From: CAZFIO01 sp964519585
GTDB lineage: Bacteria > Bacillota > Clostridia > Tissierellales > Tissierellaceae
Assembly: GCA_964519585.1 (NCBI GenBank)
Contig: CAZFIO010000014.1
Coordinates: 1 to 22,606, forward strand
Length of the DNA: 22,606 nt
Direction of reading: 5' to 3'
The position numbers and the translations under genes were made by a program. Shown here in pieces: positions 7,392 to 14,458 of this stretch. Under the pieces are notes generated by a model. That model made no database searches, was not told where the DNA came from, and was given only the letters and a program-made list of their open reading frames with translations. Positions within the stretch are counted from its first letter, which is position 1. Every line of letters starts with the position of its first letter.

Positions 7392-7433
7392 CCATTCTAT
7401 TTATAAATTTTCAATATCTATTATAGCATATTT

Positions 7434-8156
7434 CTATAGGTTTTTTAAGTCACTTTCTTCCTCTTCTGTTAATTCCCTATATTCGCCTATGCTTAAACCC
7501 TCATCTAATTTTAAACTTCCCATGGAAGTTCTTTTTAGGTATAAGACCTTCATGGATAGACTTTCAAACATTCTTTTTACTTGATGGTATTTGCCCTCCT
7601 GAATTTTTAAGTTAACCTTGGAAATTATACCTGCTTCAATAATCTCCAAATCAGCAGGTAAGGTTTTATATCCATCATCTAAGATTATACCCTTTTTAAA
7701 ATCAAGCTTATGTAAGTCTTCAACATATCCATCCACTTCTACATAGTAGGTCTTATATATTCCTTTTTTGGGAGAAAGTAATTCGTGGGCCAATTGTCCA
7801 TCATTAGTTATCAGTAGCAGGCCTTCAGTATCTTTATCTAATCTACCAGCAGGAAATGGTCTATATATCAGGTATTCTTCATCCAACAAACCTATAACCG
7901 TGTCTGTGTGAGGATCGTCAGTTGAAGATACCAATCCCTGGGGTTTATTCATCATTAGGTATATAAACTCCCTGTACTCCAATCTTTCACCATTTACATA
8001 TATTTCATCTATATATGGGTTTAATTTAAAATCATTTTTTACAATAGTAAGCTTGTTTACACTTACTGATCCTTCTTTAATAAGACTTTTTACCTCTTTT
8101 CTGCTTCCATAGCCCATATTTGCCAAAACCTTGTCTAAACGTTGAACCTTGCTCAT
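7434..8156 (-). CDS. rsuA: RsuA-family pseudouridine synthase (16S rRNA type)
   Basis: A 240-aa enzyme with an N-terminal S4 domain (about 1-48, QRLDKVLANMGYGSRKEV) and a catalytic domain carrying MNKPQGLVSS, AGRLDKDTEGLLLITNDG (catalytic D107) and the late GKYHQVKRMFE. The D-T-E-G version of the catalytic loop favours RsuA (16S U516) over RluB/RluE, which usually have N-T-S-G. The start ATG has GAGGT 6-7 bases upstream. It reads divergently from the DUF1540 gene. Confidence 0.9.
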   Translation of the reverse strand: MSKVQRLDKVLANMGYGSRKEVKSLIKEGSVSVNKLTIVKNDFKLNPYIDEIYVNGERLEYREFIYLMMNKPQGLVSSTDDPHTDTVIGLLDEEYLIYRPFPAGRLDKDTEGLLLITNDGQLAHELLSPKKGIYKTYYVEVDGYVEDLHKLDFKKGIILDDGYKTLPADLEIIEAGIISKVNLKIQEGKYHQVKRMFESLSMKVLYLKRTSMGSLKLDEGLSIGEYRELTEEEESDLKNL

Positions 8157-8260
8157 CTTATCTACCTCTTTAATCCATAAGTTTTCTTTTATCTTGTATA
8201 ATTTTAATAAATATTTGAAAAACTAATCCTGTAAGAAGAATATTTTGAAAGGAGATAGCT

Positions 8261-8425
8261 ATGCAACATAATGAAGAAATAATTGACGGTGTAAAGTGTA
8301 TAGTAAACACTTGTAAATATCATCATCCTGGAGATCTTTGTTCTGCTGGAAAGATTGAAATCAAGCCTAGGGATGCTAAAACTACTGAAGAAACAGATTG
8401 TGATACATTTCAGACACTTAAGTAA
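8261..8425 (+). CDS. DUF1540-type small cysteine-rich protein (54 aa)
   Basis: A short gene: ATG at 8261, stop TAA at 8423-8425, with AAAGGAG 5 bases ahead of the ATG. The product runs MQHNEEIIDGVKCIVNTCKY..., then LCSAGKIEI, and ends TDCDTFQTLK. Four cysteines in the order VxC-x4-C-x-Y-x7-LCSA...DCxTF match the DUF1540 pattern, a small domain thought to bind metal. Its strong ribosome site, proper terminator and family match make it a real gene despite its size. It is transcribed away from rsuA and converges on the P-loop gene. The role of DUF1540 proteins is unknown. Confidence 0.88.
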   Translation: MQHNEEIIDGVKCIVNTCKYHHPGDLCSAGKIEIKPRDAKTTEETDCDTFQTLK

Positions 8426-8428
8426 AAG

Positions 8429-8460
8429 GAAAGGGCAGGATTATATCCTGCCTTTCTTTG
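8429..8460. terminator. Bidirectional rho-independent terminator
   Basis: GGCAGGA (8434-8440) pairs with TCCTGCC (8446-8452), extended by A-T pairs, with TTTCTTTGTTT following on the plus strand and CTTTCCTTTT on the minus strand. It lies between the convergent DUF1540 and P-loop genes and suits both. Confidence 0.88.
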
Positions 8461-8461
8461 T

Positions 8462-8914
8462 TTAGGCTTTCATCTTTACATGGTTTTCTTCAATTGCTTC
8501 TATTTCTATACAGTAATCCCTAAGATCTTCAGGTATATCATCCATAAGATAATCAACATTTATATAAAAAAGTGTTTCCATCTTTTTGCCAATCTTAGTT
8601 AATCTATTTACTAGGTCTCTTATATCATCTATGCTTATGTCCATTATTTTATAAATACTATCAATATAGACCTTTTCCATATCGTAATCCATAGAAATAA
8701 GACCACATAAAAAGCCATAGAAAGATTCAACATTTAAAATATCGAATTCCATGGCATTAATAAGTCTTACATTGTAGTCCAGACTAAATATATGATCGTC
8801 ATCAACATCAATAAATGCAATATTTCCATTGCCTTCCTTCATGTCTTTATTTGCATTGTCGATTAACCATTTTGTCTTGCCAGTTCCCTTGCCACCTAAA
8901 ATAAACTTAACCAT
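8462..8914 (-). CDS. Small P-loop nucleotide-binding protein, function unknown
   Basis: The 150-aa protein starts MVKFILGGKGTGKTKWLID, a clear Walker A motif (GGKGTGKT) at the very N-terminus. Hydrophobic strands ending in acidic residues (NIAFIDVDDD, KVYIDSIYK, TLFYINVDYL) could supply Walker B. It is too short for an AAA+ ATPase; it resembles small stand-alone P-loop NTPases that are often labelled ATP-binding or twitching-motility-like without evidence. I take the ATG at 8914, with AGGTGG 6 bases upstream; the GTG at 8923 falls inside that ribosome site. It has its own predicted promoter with an inverted repeat and ends in the shared terminator. Confidence 0.8.
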   Translation of the reverse strand: MVKFILGGKGTGKTKWLIDNANKDMKEGNGNIAFIDVDDDHIFSLDYNVRLINAMEFDILNVESFYGFLCGLISMDYDMEKVYIDSIYKIMDISIDDIRDLVNRLTKIGKKMETLFYINVDYLMDDIPEDLRDYCIEIEAIEENHVKMKA

Positions 8915-8940
8915 GTTGACCACCTAACCTTTCTTTATTT

Positions 8941-8969
8941 TATATATTATCCGATTTTAAAACTGTCAA
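8941..8969 (-). promoter_or_regulatory. Predicted promoter of the P-loop protein gene
   Basis: The minus strand reads TTGACA (8969-8964), 17 bases, TATATA (8946-8941). The -35 is perfect and the spacing optimal. Transcription would start near 8935, about 20 bases before the ATG at 8914. One arm of the inverted repeat at 8949-8981 sits in the spacer. Confidence 0.65.
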
Positions 8970-8981
8970 TTATTATCGGAT
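8949..8981. repeat. Inverted repeat flanking the -35 box of the P-loop gene
   Basis: ATCCGAT (8949-8955) and ATCGGAT (8975-8981) are perfect 7-base inverted copies, 19 bases apart. One lies between -35 and -10, the other just upstream of -35 and overlaps the radical SAM stop codon. No T-run follows, so a terminator is unlikely. An operator is possible. Confidence 0.45.
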
Positions 8982-9935
8982 TTCTTCAAATTTCCTTAAA
9001 GCTTTTCCATTTAAATAATCAAACTTCCTGCCTTGAAAAGTTCCCCTAGCTTCCATAGTTTCCACAATTTGGTCACGAATCTTCCACCATGATTCATTCC
9101 AGTTTACAAAGAGTGCATCCTCCTCTGGAGCCCGGCCTATTAGCCTTTGAACTATAATACTGGGACTTAGGTATTCCAAAAATTTTATTACCCTTTCTAT
9201 ATAATGGTCCCTGCTTATTAATTGAATTTCCTTGTTTTCATATTGTCTTCCTAGCTCAGTTCCTTTTACTATATAGAGGCTATGTAGCTTTACCTCCTCT
9301 ATATTTAAGGAGGAGATTACTTTTGCATTTTCTACTAGATCCAAGTCCTTGTCCCAAGGTAAATTTAGGATTAAGTGAGTACATATCCTTATTCCATACC
9401 TTTTGCATCTTAATACTGCATCAATAAATTCTGCCAGGCTATGGCCCCTATTAATCTTGGCCAATGAATGATAGTTTACACTTTGGAGGCCCAGCTCAAT
9501 GGTTATTTCCAGATTAAAGTCTTCACTTATCTTTCTGAGAAACTCCAGATAGACATCACTAATGCAGTCTGGCCTTGTAGATATAGAAATTCCAACAATG
9601 TTTTCACTTATTGCTTCTTTTATATAGTTTTTAAAATCTTCTATAGGTAGATAGGTATTTGAAAAGTTTTGAAAATAGGCTATAAACTTATTAGCCTTAT
9701 AGCGCCTACCTATATAGTCCATATTCTTTTCTAGTTGTTCCTTTACTGTAATTTTATTTGAAAGGTTCTCGAAAGAACCACCTTCTTCCCCACAGAAGGT
9801 ACAACCACCTTCTCCTATACAGCCATCCCTGTTGGGGCACGTCAGGGGCAAACTTATAGGCAATTTGTAAACCTTCTCACCAAATCTTTCCTTCAAATAA
9901 CCTGAATAGGTCCTGTAGACTAAAATTTCACCCAA
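8973..9935 (-). CDS. TIGR01212-family radical SAM protein (YtqA-like)
   Basis: A radical SAM protein with the family signature: LKERFGEKVYKLP, LTCPNRDG, then GGCTFCGEEGG, so the iron-sulfur cysteines follow a C-x11-C-x2-C layout unlike the usual CxxxCxxC and typical of this family. Later motifs such as GISISTRPDC, ELGLQSV and THLILNLPW mark the SAM barrel. The substrate of YtqA-like proteins is unsettled; related proteins act on tRNA. I prefer the TTG at 9935 (320 aa), with GAGGTGG 5 bases upstream. A TTG at 9965 would add 10 residues but lacks a good ribosome site. The gene follows the HAD hydrolase closely and is probably co-transcribed with it. Confidence 0.88.
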   Translation of the reverse strand: MGEILVYRTYSGYLKERFGEKVYKLPISLPLTCPNRDGCIGEGGCTFCGEEGGSFENLSNKITVKEQLEKNMDYIGRRYKANKFIAYFQNFSNTYLPIEDFKNYIKEAISENIVGISISTRPDCISDVYLEFLRKISEDFNLEITIELGLQSVNYHSLAKINRGHSLAEFIDAVLRCKRYGIRICTHLILNLPWDKDLDLVENAKVISSLNIEEVKLHSLYIVKGTELGRQYENKEIQLISRDHYIERVIKFLEYLSPSIIVQRLIGRAPEEDALFVNWNESWWKIRDQIVETMEARGTFQGRKFDYLNGKALRKFEEIR

Positions 9936-9966
9936 ATATTCCACCTCTAAATAATCTATCTCCAAA

Positions 9967-10797
9967 CTATACTTTTAGTATCCTACCTAGTTCATGGCTA
10001 ACCCCTGAGTCATTATTATCTTTTTCACTTATTAGGTCTGCAGCAGATTTAACTAGACTACTGGCATTTTTCATGGCTATTCCTAGGCCCGCCTGATTTA
10101 TCATATCTAGGTCGTTATTATCATCACCTATAGCAATAATTTCGCTTTCCTTAATCCCTTTTAAACTAGCATATTCCATTATGCCACTCCACTTGTTACC
10201 CATAGGATTCATAATCTCAAACAAACCTTCTGCCTGGTCAACATTTTCCATGATATGGGTTCCAAATCTTTCTGGGAATGCTTCTAGAATATGGTCATTA
10301 AAACCCTTTAAGTCTATATGGTTTCCAGGGTATACGATACATAAAATCCTGTCTATTTCCTCTTCAAAATAGTTTATTTCTCTATACCTATAATTAGCCT
10401 TTATATAGGATTTAAATTCTTTGTTTTTTATTGTTTCACTACTTACTATTATATCATATCCATTGTGATAGTGGTCAACATGAATTATAGGAAGAAGTTT
10501 CCTGGTTTCACCCTCCCTAAGGATTGCCCTATAATCTTCTCCGTCAATTACTTTTATGGCTATATCTTCATCACCTTGGGAATTTCTTACAACATTCCCA
10601 TTGTTTGATATATAGACTAAGGGTTTTGATAAATCTTTTGTAAGATTTTTAGCTGAATAGTATCCTCTCCCAGTTGCAATTACTACTTCATAACCCCTAT
10701 CAATTATATGATTAATAAAGTCAATGTTCTCTTTTGTAATCTCCTTGCTATCTGTTAACAAGGTGCCATCTAAATCAATGGCTATTAGTTTATACAA
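9967..10797 (-). CDS. Cof-type HAD-IIB phosphatase
   Basis: This 276-aa hydrolase of the HAD superfamily has all four motifs: the nucleophile DLDGTLL near residue 8, a Ser/Thr motif (VIATGR), a conserved lysine region (GNKWSGI), and IAIGDDNNDLDMI with the acidic metal ligands. The C2B-type cap between motifs places it among Cof-like sugar phosphate or flavin precursor phosphatases, with substrate unknown. The start is TTG with a strong GGGGG ribosome site 6 bases away. It lies upstream of the radical SAM gene in a two-gene unit. Confidence 0.9.
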   Translation of the reverse strand: MYKLIAIDLDGTLLTDSKEITKENIDFINHIIDRGYEVVIATGRGYYSAKNLTKDLSKPLVYISNNGNVVRNSQGDEDIAIKVIDGEDYRAILREGETRKLLPIIHVDHYHNGYDIIVSSETIKNKEFKSYIKANYRYREINYFEEEIDRILCIVYPGNHIDLKGFNDHILEAFPERFGTHIMENVDQAEGLFEIMNPMGNKWSGIMEYASLKGIKESEIIAIGDDNNDLDMINQAGLGIAMKNASSLVKSAADLISEKDNNDSGVSHELGRILKV

Positions 10798-10844
10798 TAT
10801 ATCCCCCTGCCTTTGTTCATAAAAGTAAAATTTCCTTTTCTATT

Positions 10845-10880
10845 GAAAATAAAGTATCTATTGTAAGATACCTTATTTTT
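10845..10880 (-). terminator. Rho-independent terminator after the DUF1292 gene
   Basis: Arms 10848-10859 (AATAAAGTATCT) and 10866-10877 (AGATACCTTATT) pair with one mismatch around a 6-base loop. On the minus strand TTTATTTTC follows. The plus strand also has a T-run but no gene ends there. Confidence 0.75.
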
Positions 10881-10888
10881 TTAGTTTT

Positions 10889-11224
10889 TTATTCTTCATC
10901 AAAATCCTCTTCGTCCTCAAAATCATCAAAATCTTCCTCAAACAAGGCTACATAAGCCTCATATACAAGATTTAATTCTTCCTCATCCTCTATAGGAAGT
11001 AAATCAAATTCTTCTTCATTTATTTCAACAAATTCATATAGAAGTATTTCATCTTCATCTTCTGGTAGCAAGGCTATATACTCCTTTTCTTCTACTTCAA
11101 ATACCCCTAGTATATCACAGGCTACCTCTTCCCCATCTTCAAAGGATAAGTAAATTACCCCCTCATCATCGTGATTGTGGTCATGGTGATCATGATCTTC
11201 TAAAAATTCTTTTTTATCGTCCAT
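10889..11224 (-). CDS. DUF1292 family protein with His-rich N-terminus
   Basis: A 111-aa, extremely acidic protein. The central part (IYLSFEDGEEVACDILGVFEV, YIALLPEDED, LLYEFVEI) matches DUF1292, whose function is unknown. The first 20 residues contain DHDHHDHNHDD, a run of His and Asp that could bind zinc or another metal, and the tail is almost only Asp, Glu and Phe. Such His-rich forms are known in this family. AAGGAGG precedes the ATG. It is a single-gene unit with its own promoter and terminator. Confidence 0.88.
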   Translation of the reverse strand: MDDKKEFLEDHDHHDHNHDDEGVIYLSFEDGEEVACDILGVFEVEEKEYIALLPEDEDEILLYEFVEINEEEFDLLPIEDEEELNLVYEAYVALFEEDFDDFEDEEDFDEE

Positions 11225-11275
11225 ATTGGCCTCCTTATTTTCATTATCTTTATATTATATTTCTACTATAATTAT

Positions 11276-11303
11276 ATTATATACTAAATTATAGATAAGC
11301 CAA
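11276..11303 (-). promoter_or_regulatory. Predicted promoter of the DUF1292 gene
   Basis: TTGGCT (11303-11298), 16 bases, TATAAT (11281-11276) on the minus strand, about 45 bases ahead of the ATG. A weak inverted repeat AGATAA (11293-11298) / TTATCT (11307-11312) spans the -35 and the end of the methyltransferase gene; it may be chance in AT-rich DNA or a poor terminator. Confidence 0.55.
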
Positions 11304-11306
11304 CAA

Positions 11307-12659
11307 TTATCTTATTTTGATTTCTTCATAAAATACTTGGCCAAATATATCTACAAACTTAAAATACAATTCACTATATCCTAGATCAGCTATGGTAATC
11401 TTAAAGGTTTTGTCTAGCATTAACCCATGTTTGTCCCTATGGTTTTCCCATATAATTTTAAAATTATCTTCCTTATATAAGTACCCTAGGCCTATATAAT
11501 CTAACATGTTTAGGGCTTCTACTTTTCCCGCTTCTTCAATTGTTTCCCTGTGGTTTTTTATAAAACTTATTTCATCCAAACTTATCTTGTAATTTTTTAA
11601 TTCAATATAAATTATAATCTTTCCCCCATGGATATATAGGGTTTTCTCAAACTCTACTAGGCCACTATTCCCTACCTTATCATTATGCATAATCATAGAG
11701 GGTTTTGCCCCTATATTATTTAAACGTTTTATTATAGTAGCTAGAGATGCAGGTCCCATATCAGAAACTATCCAGGACCTTTTATTTTTTTCCGCTACTA
11801 TAGCAGATGTTCCACTGCCTGCAAAGAAATCTCCAACAAGAGAACCTTCATTGGATGATACAAGGATAATCCTTTCTAATAATTCCTCAGGTTTTTGGGT
11901 CCCATAGCCAACCCTCTCTTTTGATGTTCTTCCTATAATATTGATATCCCATACATCCTTTAAATTTACAAGGGTATACCATCCCTTTTCGTCCTCATAT
12001 TCCTTTACCCCTTTGAATCTATAAGGCTTGTATCCCCTGTTGTAGGATTTTTCTTTTTGTGGATTAAATATATAGTTTTCACTCTTACTATATAGTAGAA
12101 TGGTATCATGCTTTTTTGAATATTGTTTTTGACTACTACCACCTGATTTGTAGGACCAAATTATCTCATTCAAAAACCTATCATGGCCAAATATATGATC
12201 CATAACTACCTTTATATAATGAACAGACCTATAATCCAAATGCACATATATACTTCCCCTATCTGAAAGTAATTCCTTCATCATAAAGAGCCTTATGGTT
12301 AGCATTTCTATATACTCTATAAATCCATCCTTCCAGACATCCGTATAGGCCCAGTATTCAACTACTAGTCTTTCTCCAGCTCTTAATACTTCAGCCTTGT
12401 TGTTAAAGTTATTCATGGTGAAAAAAGGTGGATCAATATATATTAAATCTAACTTACCCCTGTATCCCCTGTCTATTAGGTCCTTTATAGCATATATATT
12501 ATCACTTTTATATATTATTGATTCCCTGTTAGGTTCTTGGCTATCATGTTTCAGTGGATTAAGATCTTTGAAAAATTCTCTGCCTTGTCCATTGATTATT
12601 TTCAAGGCCTTATCCTTGCATTTATTAATAATAGTAGGCAATTTTTCTAAGAACTCCAA
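11307..12659 (-). CDS. Solitary site-specific DNA methyltransferase (beta-class, type III Mod-like)
   Basis: This 450-aa enzyme transfers methyl from S-adenosylmethionine to an amino group of adenine or cytosine in DNA. Motif IV is IDPPF (D76-F79), followed by a probable target-recognition part (about 165-245), the TQKPEELL motif (254-261), and motif I as DFFAGSGT (277-284). Motif IV before motif I is the beta-class order seen in type III Mod subunits and many solitary enzymes. After about residue 320 is a C-terminal part without a motif I know. No restriction endonuclease, specificity subunit or mobile element is adjacent. The start is TTG with a strong AGGAGG site 8 bases upstream, and it has its own promoter. 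Base use looks like its neighbours. Confidence 0.9.
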   Translation of the reverse strand: MEFLEKLPTIINKCKDKALKIINGQGREFFKDLNPLKHDSQEPNRESIIYKSDNIYAIKDLIDRGYRGKLDLIYIDPPFFTMNNFNNKAEVLRAGERLVVEYWAYTDVWKDGFIEYIEMLTIRLFMMKELLSDRGSIYVHLDYRSVHYIKVVMDHIFGHDRFLNEIIWSYKSGGSSQKQYSKKHDTILLYSKSENYIFNPQKEKSYNRGYKPYRFKGVKEYEDEKGWYTLVNLKDVWDINIIGRTSKERVGYGTQKPEELLERIILVSSNEGSLVGDFFAGSGTSAIVAEKNKRSWIVSDMGPASLATIIKRLNNIGAKPSMIMHNDKVGNSGLVEFEKTLYIHGGKIIIYIELKNYKISLDEISFIKNHRETIEEAGKVEALNMLDYIGLGYLYKEDNFKIIWENHRDKHGLMLDKTFKITIADLGYSELYFKFVDIFGQVFYEEIKIR

Positions 12660-12736
12660 AACTTAATCCTCCTTTTACTAGCCTTGACTAGATAGATTTT
12701 TAAAGTTAAATTTGCATAAATATATGCTTTTATCTA

Positions 12737-12766
12737 ATTCTACCAAGGGCCTCTATATGGTGTCAA
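12737..12766 (-). promoter_or_regulatory. Predicted promoter of the methyltransferase gene
   Basis: The minus strand reads TTGACA (12766-12761), 18 bases, TAGAAT (12742-12737). Transcription from about 12730 gives a leader of roughly 70 bases before the TTG start. No regulatory hairpin is obvious in it. Confidence 0.62.
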
Positions 12767-12788
12767 GTTAAGTGATGAGGCTTTTTCA

Positions 12789-13265
12789 TTACTTACTCAT
12801 ATCTATATGGCAATAGCCACCTGGGTTCTTTTTTAGATATTCTTGATGGTATTCTTCTGCTTTATAGTATGATTTAATCTGCATAATTTCCGTAACTATA
12901 GGATCCTTGTATTTTCTTTTTACCACTTCTAGTGTTTGATTGATAGTTTCTAGGTCATTTTCATCATTATAGTAAATCCCTGTCCTGTATTGGCTGCCCC
13001 TGTCTGGTCCCTGCCTATTTAAGCTTGTAGGGTCAATGATATTCCAAAACTTATTTAATAAGGCTTCTAGTGTAATGATATTTTCGTCATAGCTTATATA
13101 GGTGGTTTCTGTGTGGCCTGTATCTCCCCTACATACTTCTTCATAAGAAGGATTCTCTTTATGGCCATTTGCATATCCAACCTGTGTTTCTATAACTCCT
13201 GGAAGTCGGGAAAAATATTCCTCAACTCCCCAAAAACAACCTCCTGCTAAATAAATCTCTTTCAT
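12789..13265 (-). CDS. msrA: Peptide-methionine (S)-S-oxide reductase
   Basis: Reduces methionine-S-sulfoxide in proteins and free methionine after oxidative damage. The catalytic motif GGCFWG carries C10 near the N-terminus; VGYANG, YEEVCRGDTGHTE, DPTSLNRQGPDRGSQYR and the C-terminal GGYCHID (possible resolving Cys) are all typical. At 158 aa it is the MsrA-only form with no fused MsrB. GGAGGT lies ahead of the ATG. It lies 64 bases after lrgB and may share its transcript. Confidence 0.96.
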   Translation of the reverse strand: MKEIYLAGGCFWGVEEYFSRLPGVIETQVGYANGHKENPSYEEVCRGDTGHTETTYISYDENIITLEALLNKFWNIIDPTSLNRQGPDRGSQYRTGIYYNDENDLETINQTLEVVKRKYKDPIVTEIMQIKSYYKAEEYHQEYLKKNPGGYCHIDMSK

Positions 13266-13298
13266 ACTCTACCTCCATTTTCCTTTTCTTATTTTCTG

Positions 13299-13329
13299 AT
13301 GAACAAAATTTCCCATCCCCAATGTTCAT
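13299..13329. repeat. Inverted repeat between lrgB and msrA
   Basis: ATGAACA (13299-13305) and TGTTCAT (13323-13329) are perfect inverted 7-mers directly after the lrgB stop, with a 17-base loop. No T-run follows on the minus strand, so it is a poor terminator and may be a transcript-processing or attenuating hairpin, or chance. Confidence 0.3.
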
Positions 13330-14019
13330 TCATATGAATTTTATTATTAGAGGTGCAAGAAATACTGTCACCAGGCCTGCTATTCCTATGGCCAAGGAGC
13401 TCATTCCACCTTCCACTTCCCCTAGTTCAACTGCCTTTGATGTCCCGATTACATGGGAGGCTGTCCCCAAAGAGATCCCTCTTGCAATCTTATTATTTAT
13501 CTTAAACAATTTAAATATACTTGGTCCAAAAATATTACCCACTAGGCCAGTTATCATTACAAATACAATGGTTAGTGCTAGGTGACCCCCAATAGCTGTG
13601 GAAATATCCATAGCTATTGCTGAGGTTGTTGACTTAGGTATCATTGATAAAATTACAGTTTTATCTAATTTAAAAGCCCTACCTAGGACTACTACTGATG
13701 TTATACCAGTAAGTGAACCTACAAAAGCCCCAATAAATATTGGTAGAAAGTTTTGCCTTAGCAGGTTAATCTTCTTATAAAGTGGAATAGCAAGGGCTAC
13801 TGTGGCAGGACCTAGAAAAAATGTGATTATGGAAGTACCTGAATTATAAGTGTTATAATCTACTTTTGTATATTGCAAAATATATATGATTGCAATCATG
13901 CTTAGTGCAATTGGATTGAAAATATCCAACTTAGTCTTTTTACTGATATATTTTGCTAGTGAATAAATAAGGATTGTAAGTGTAATAGCAAATATTGGTG
14001 TCTTTAAATATGTAGTCAT
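13330..14019 (-). CDS. lrgB: LrgB family membrane protein
   Basis: A 229-aa integral membrane protein with about six or more hydrophobic segments and the family stretches FLGPATVALAIPLY, SMIPKSTTSAIAMDIS and GTASHVIGTSKAVELGE. LrgB/CidB proteins work with LrgA/CidA; they were linked to murein hydrolase control and cell death in Staphylococcus, and homologues export small organic acids such as pyruvate or glycolate. Its ATG overlaps the lrgA stop by 4 bases, so the two are translationally coupled. In a pfl-bearing anaerobe a pyruvate-linked role is attractive but unproven. Confidence 0.93.
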   Translation of the reverse strand: MTTYLKTPIFAITLTILIYSLAKYISKKTKLDIFNPIALSMIAIIYILQYTKVDYNTYNSGTSIITFFLGPATVALAIPLYKKINLLRQNFLPIFIGAFVGSLTGITSVVVLGRAFKLDKTVILSMIPKSTTSAIAMDISTAIGGHLALTIVFVMITGLVGNIFGPSIFKLFKINNKIARGISLGTASHVIGTSKAVELGEVEGGMSSLAIGIAGLVTVFLAPLIIKFI

Positions 14020-14378
14020 GAAATCCTCCTATTTTTACCCTTATTCATAAGAAGTTGTACTGTATATCCTGTTGTCACCATAACCAAAATACTTGTAATT
14101 ACTACAATTACTATTATTTCAATAATACTAGCCTTAAGCTGGTGGAATTCATTCATTATTCCCACTCCTGCAGGTACAAACATTATTCCCATATTATCTA
14201 AGAGTATTTGTGAAATTCCATCAACCCAGTTTAGTTTAAGTATTTTCAATATTAAAAGTGACAGAAGTATTATCATTCCCAAAACTGTAGTAGGTATGGG
14301 AGTTTTGAAATACACTTGTATCAGTTCTCCTATTGATAGTATAAGCAATATAATTCCCACTTGTCCCAACTTGTCCAT
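14016..14378 (-). CDS. lrgA: LrgA/CidA family membrane protein
   Basis: This 120-aa protein has four hydrophobic segments and the family motifs IGELIQVYFKTPIPTTVLGMIILL and GIMFVPAGVGIM. LrgA/CidA proteins are holin-like partners of LrgB/CidB. No LytR/LytS-type regulator gene is adjacent, unlike the staphylococcal lrgAB locus. GGAAAGGAAGG precedes the ATG. A terminator hairpin lies only about 25 bases upstream of the start, so transcription must begin within or before that hairpin, or read through it. Confidence 0.92.
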   Translation of the reverse strand: MDKLGQVGIILLILSIGELIQVYFKTPIPTTVLGMIILLSLLILKILKLNWVDGISQILLDNMGIMFVPAGVGIMNEFHQLKASIIEIIVIVVITSILVMVTTGYTVQLLMNKGKNRRIS

Positions 14379-14402
14379 ATATACCTTCCTTTCCTTTAAA
14401 TC

Positions 14403-14427
14403 AAAAAACAGGTATAAACCTGTTCTT
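14403..14427 (-). terminator. Terminator between the DUF4153 gene and lrgA
   Basis: On the minus strand AACAGGT (14424-14418) pairs with ACCTGTT (14413-14407) around a 4-base loop, followed by TTTTTTG. The 3' end of the T-run is about 24 bases from the lrgA ATG. Confidence 0.8.
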
Positions 14428-14458
14428 TATACAAGATTTATACCCATTTACCTTATCT

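Noticed and set aside
12660..12788. Riboswitch or leader RNA ahead of the methyltransferase
   Set aside because: The leader of about 70 bases is AT-rich with only short weak pairings and no recognisable aptamer or terminator/antiterminator pair.
14016..14378. lrgA as a phage holin
   Set aside because: Sequence and coupling with lrgB fit the LrgA/LrgB pair; no phage gene is nearby.
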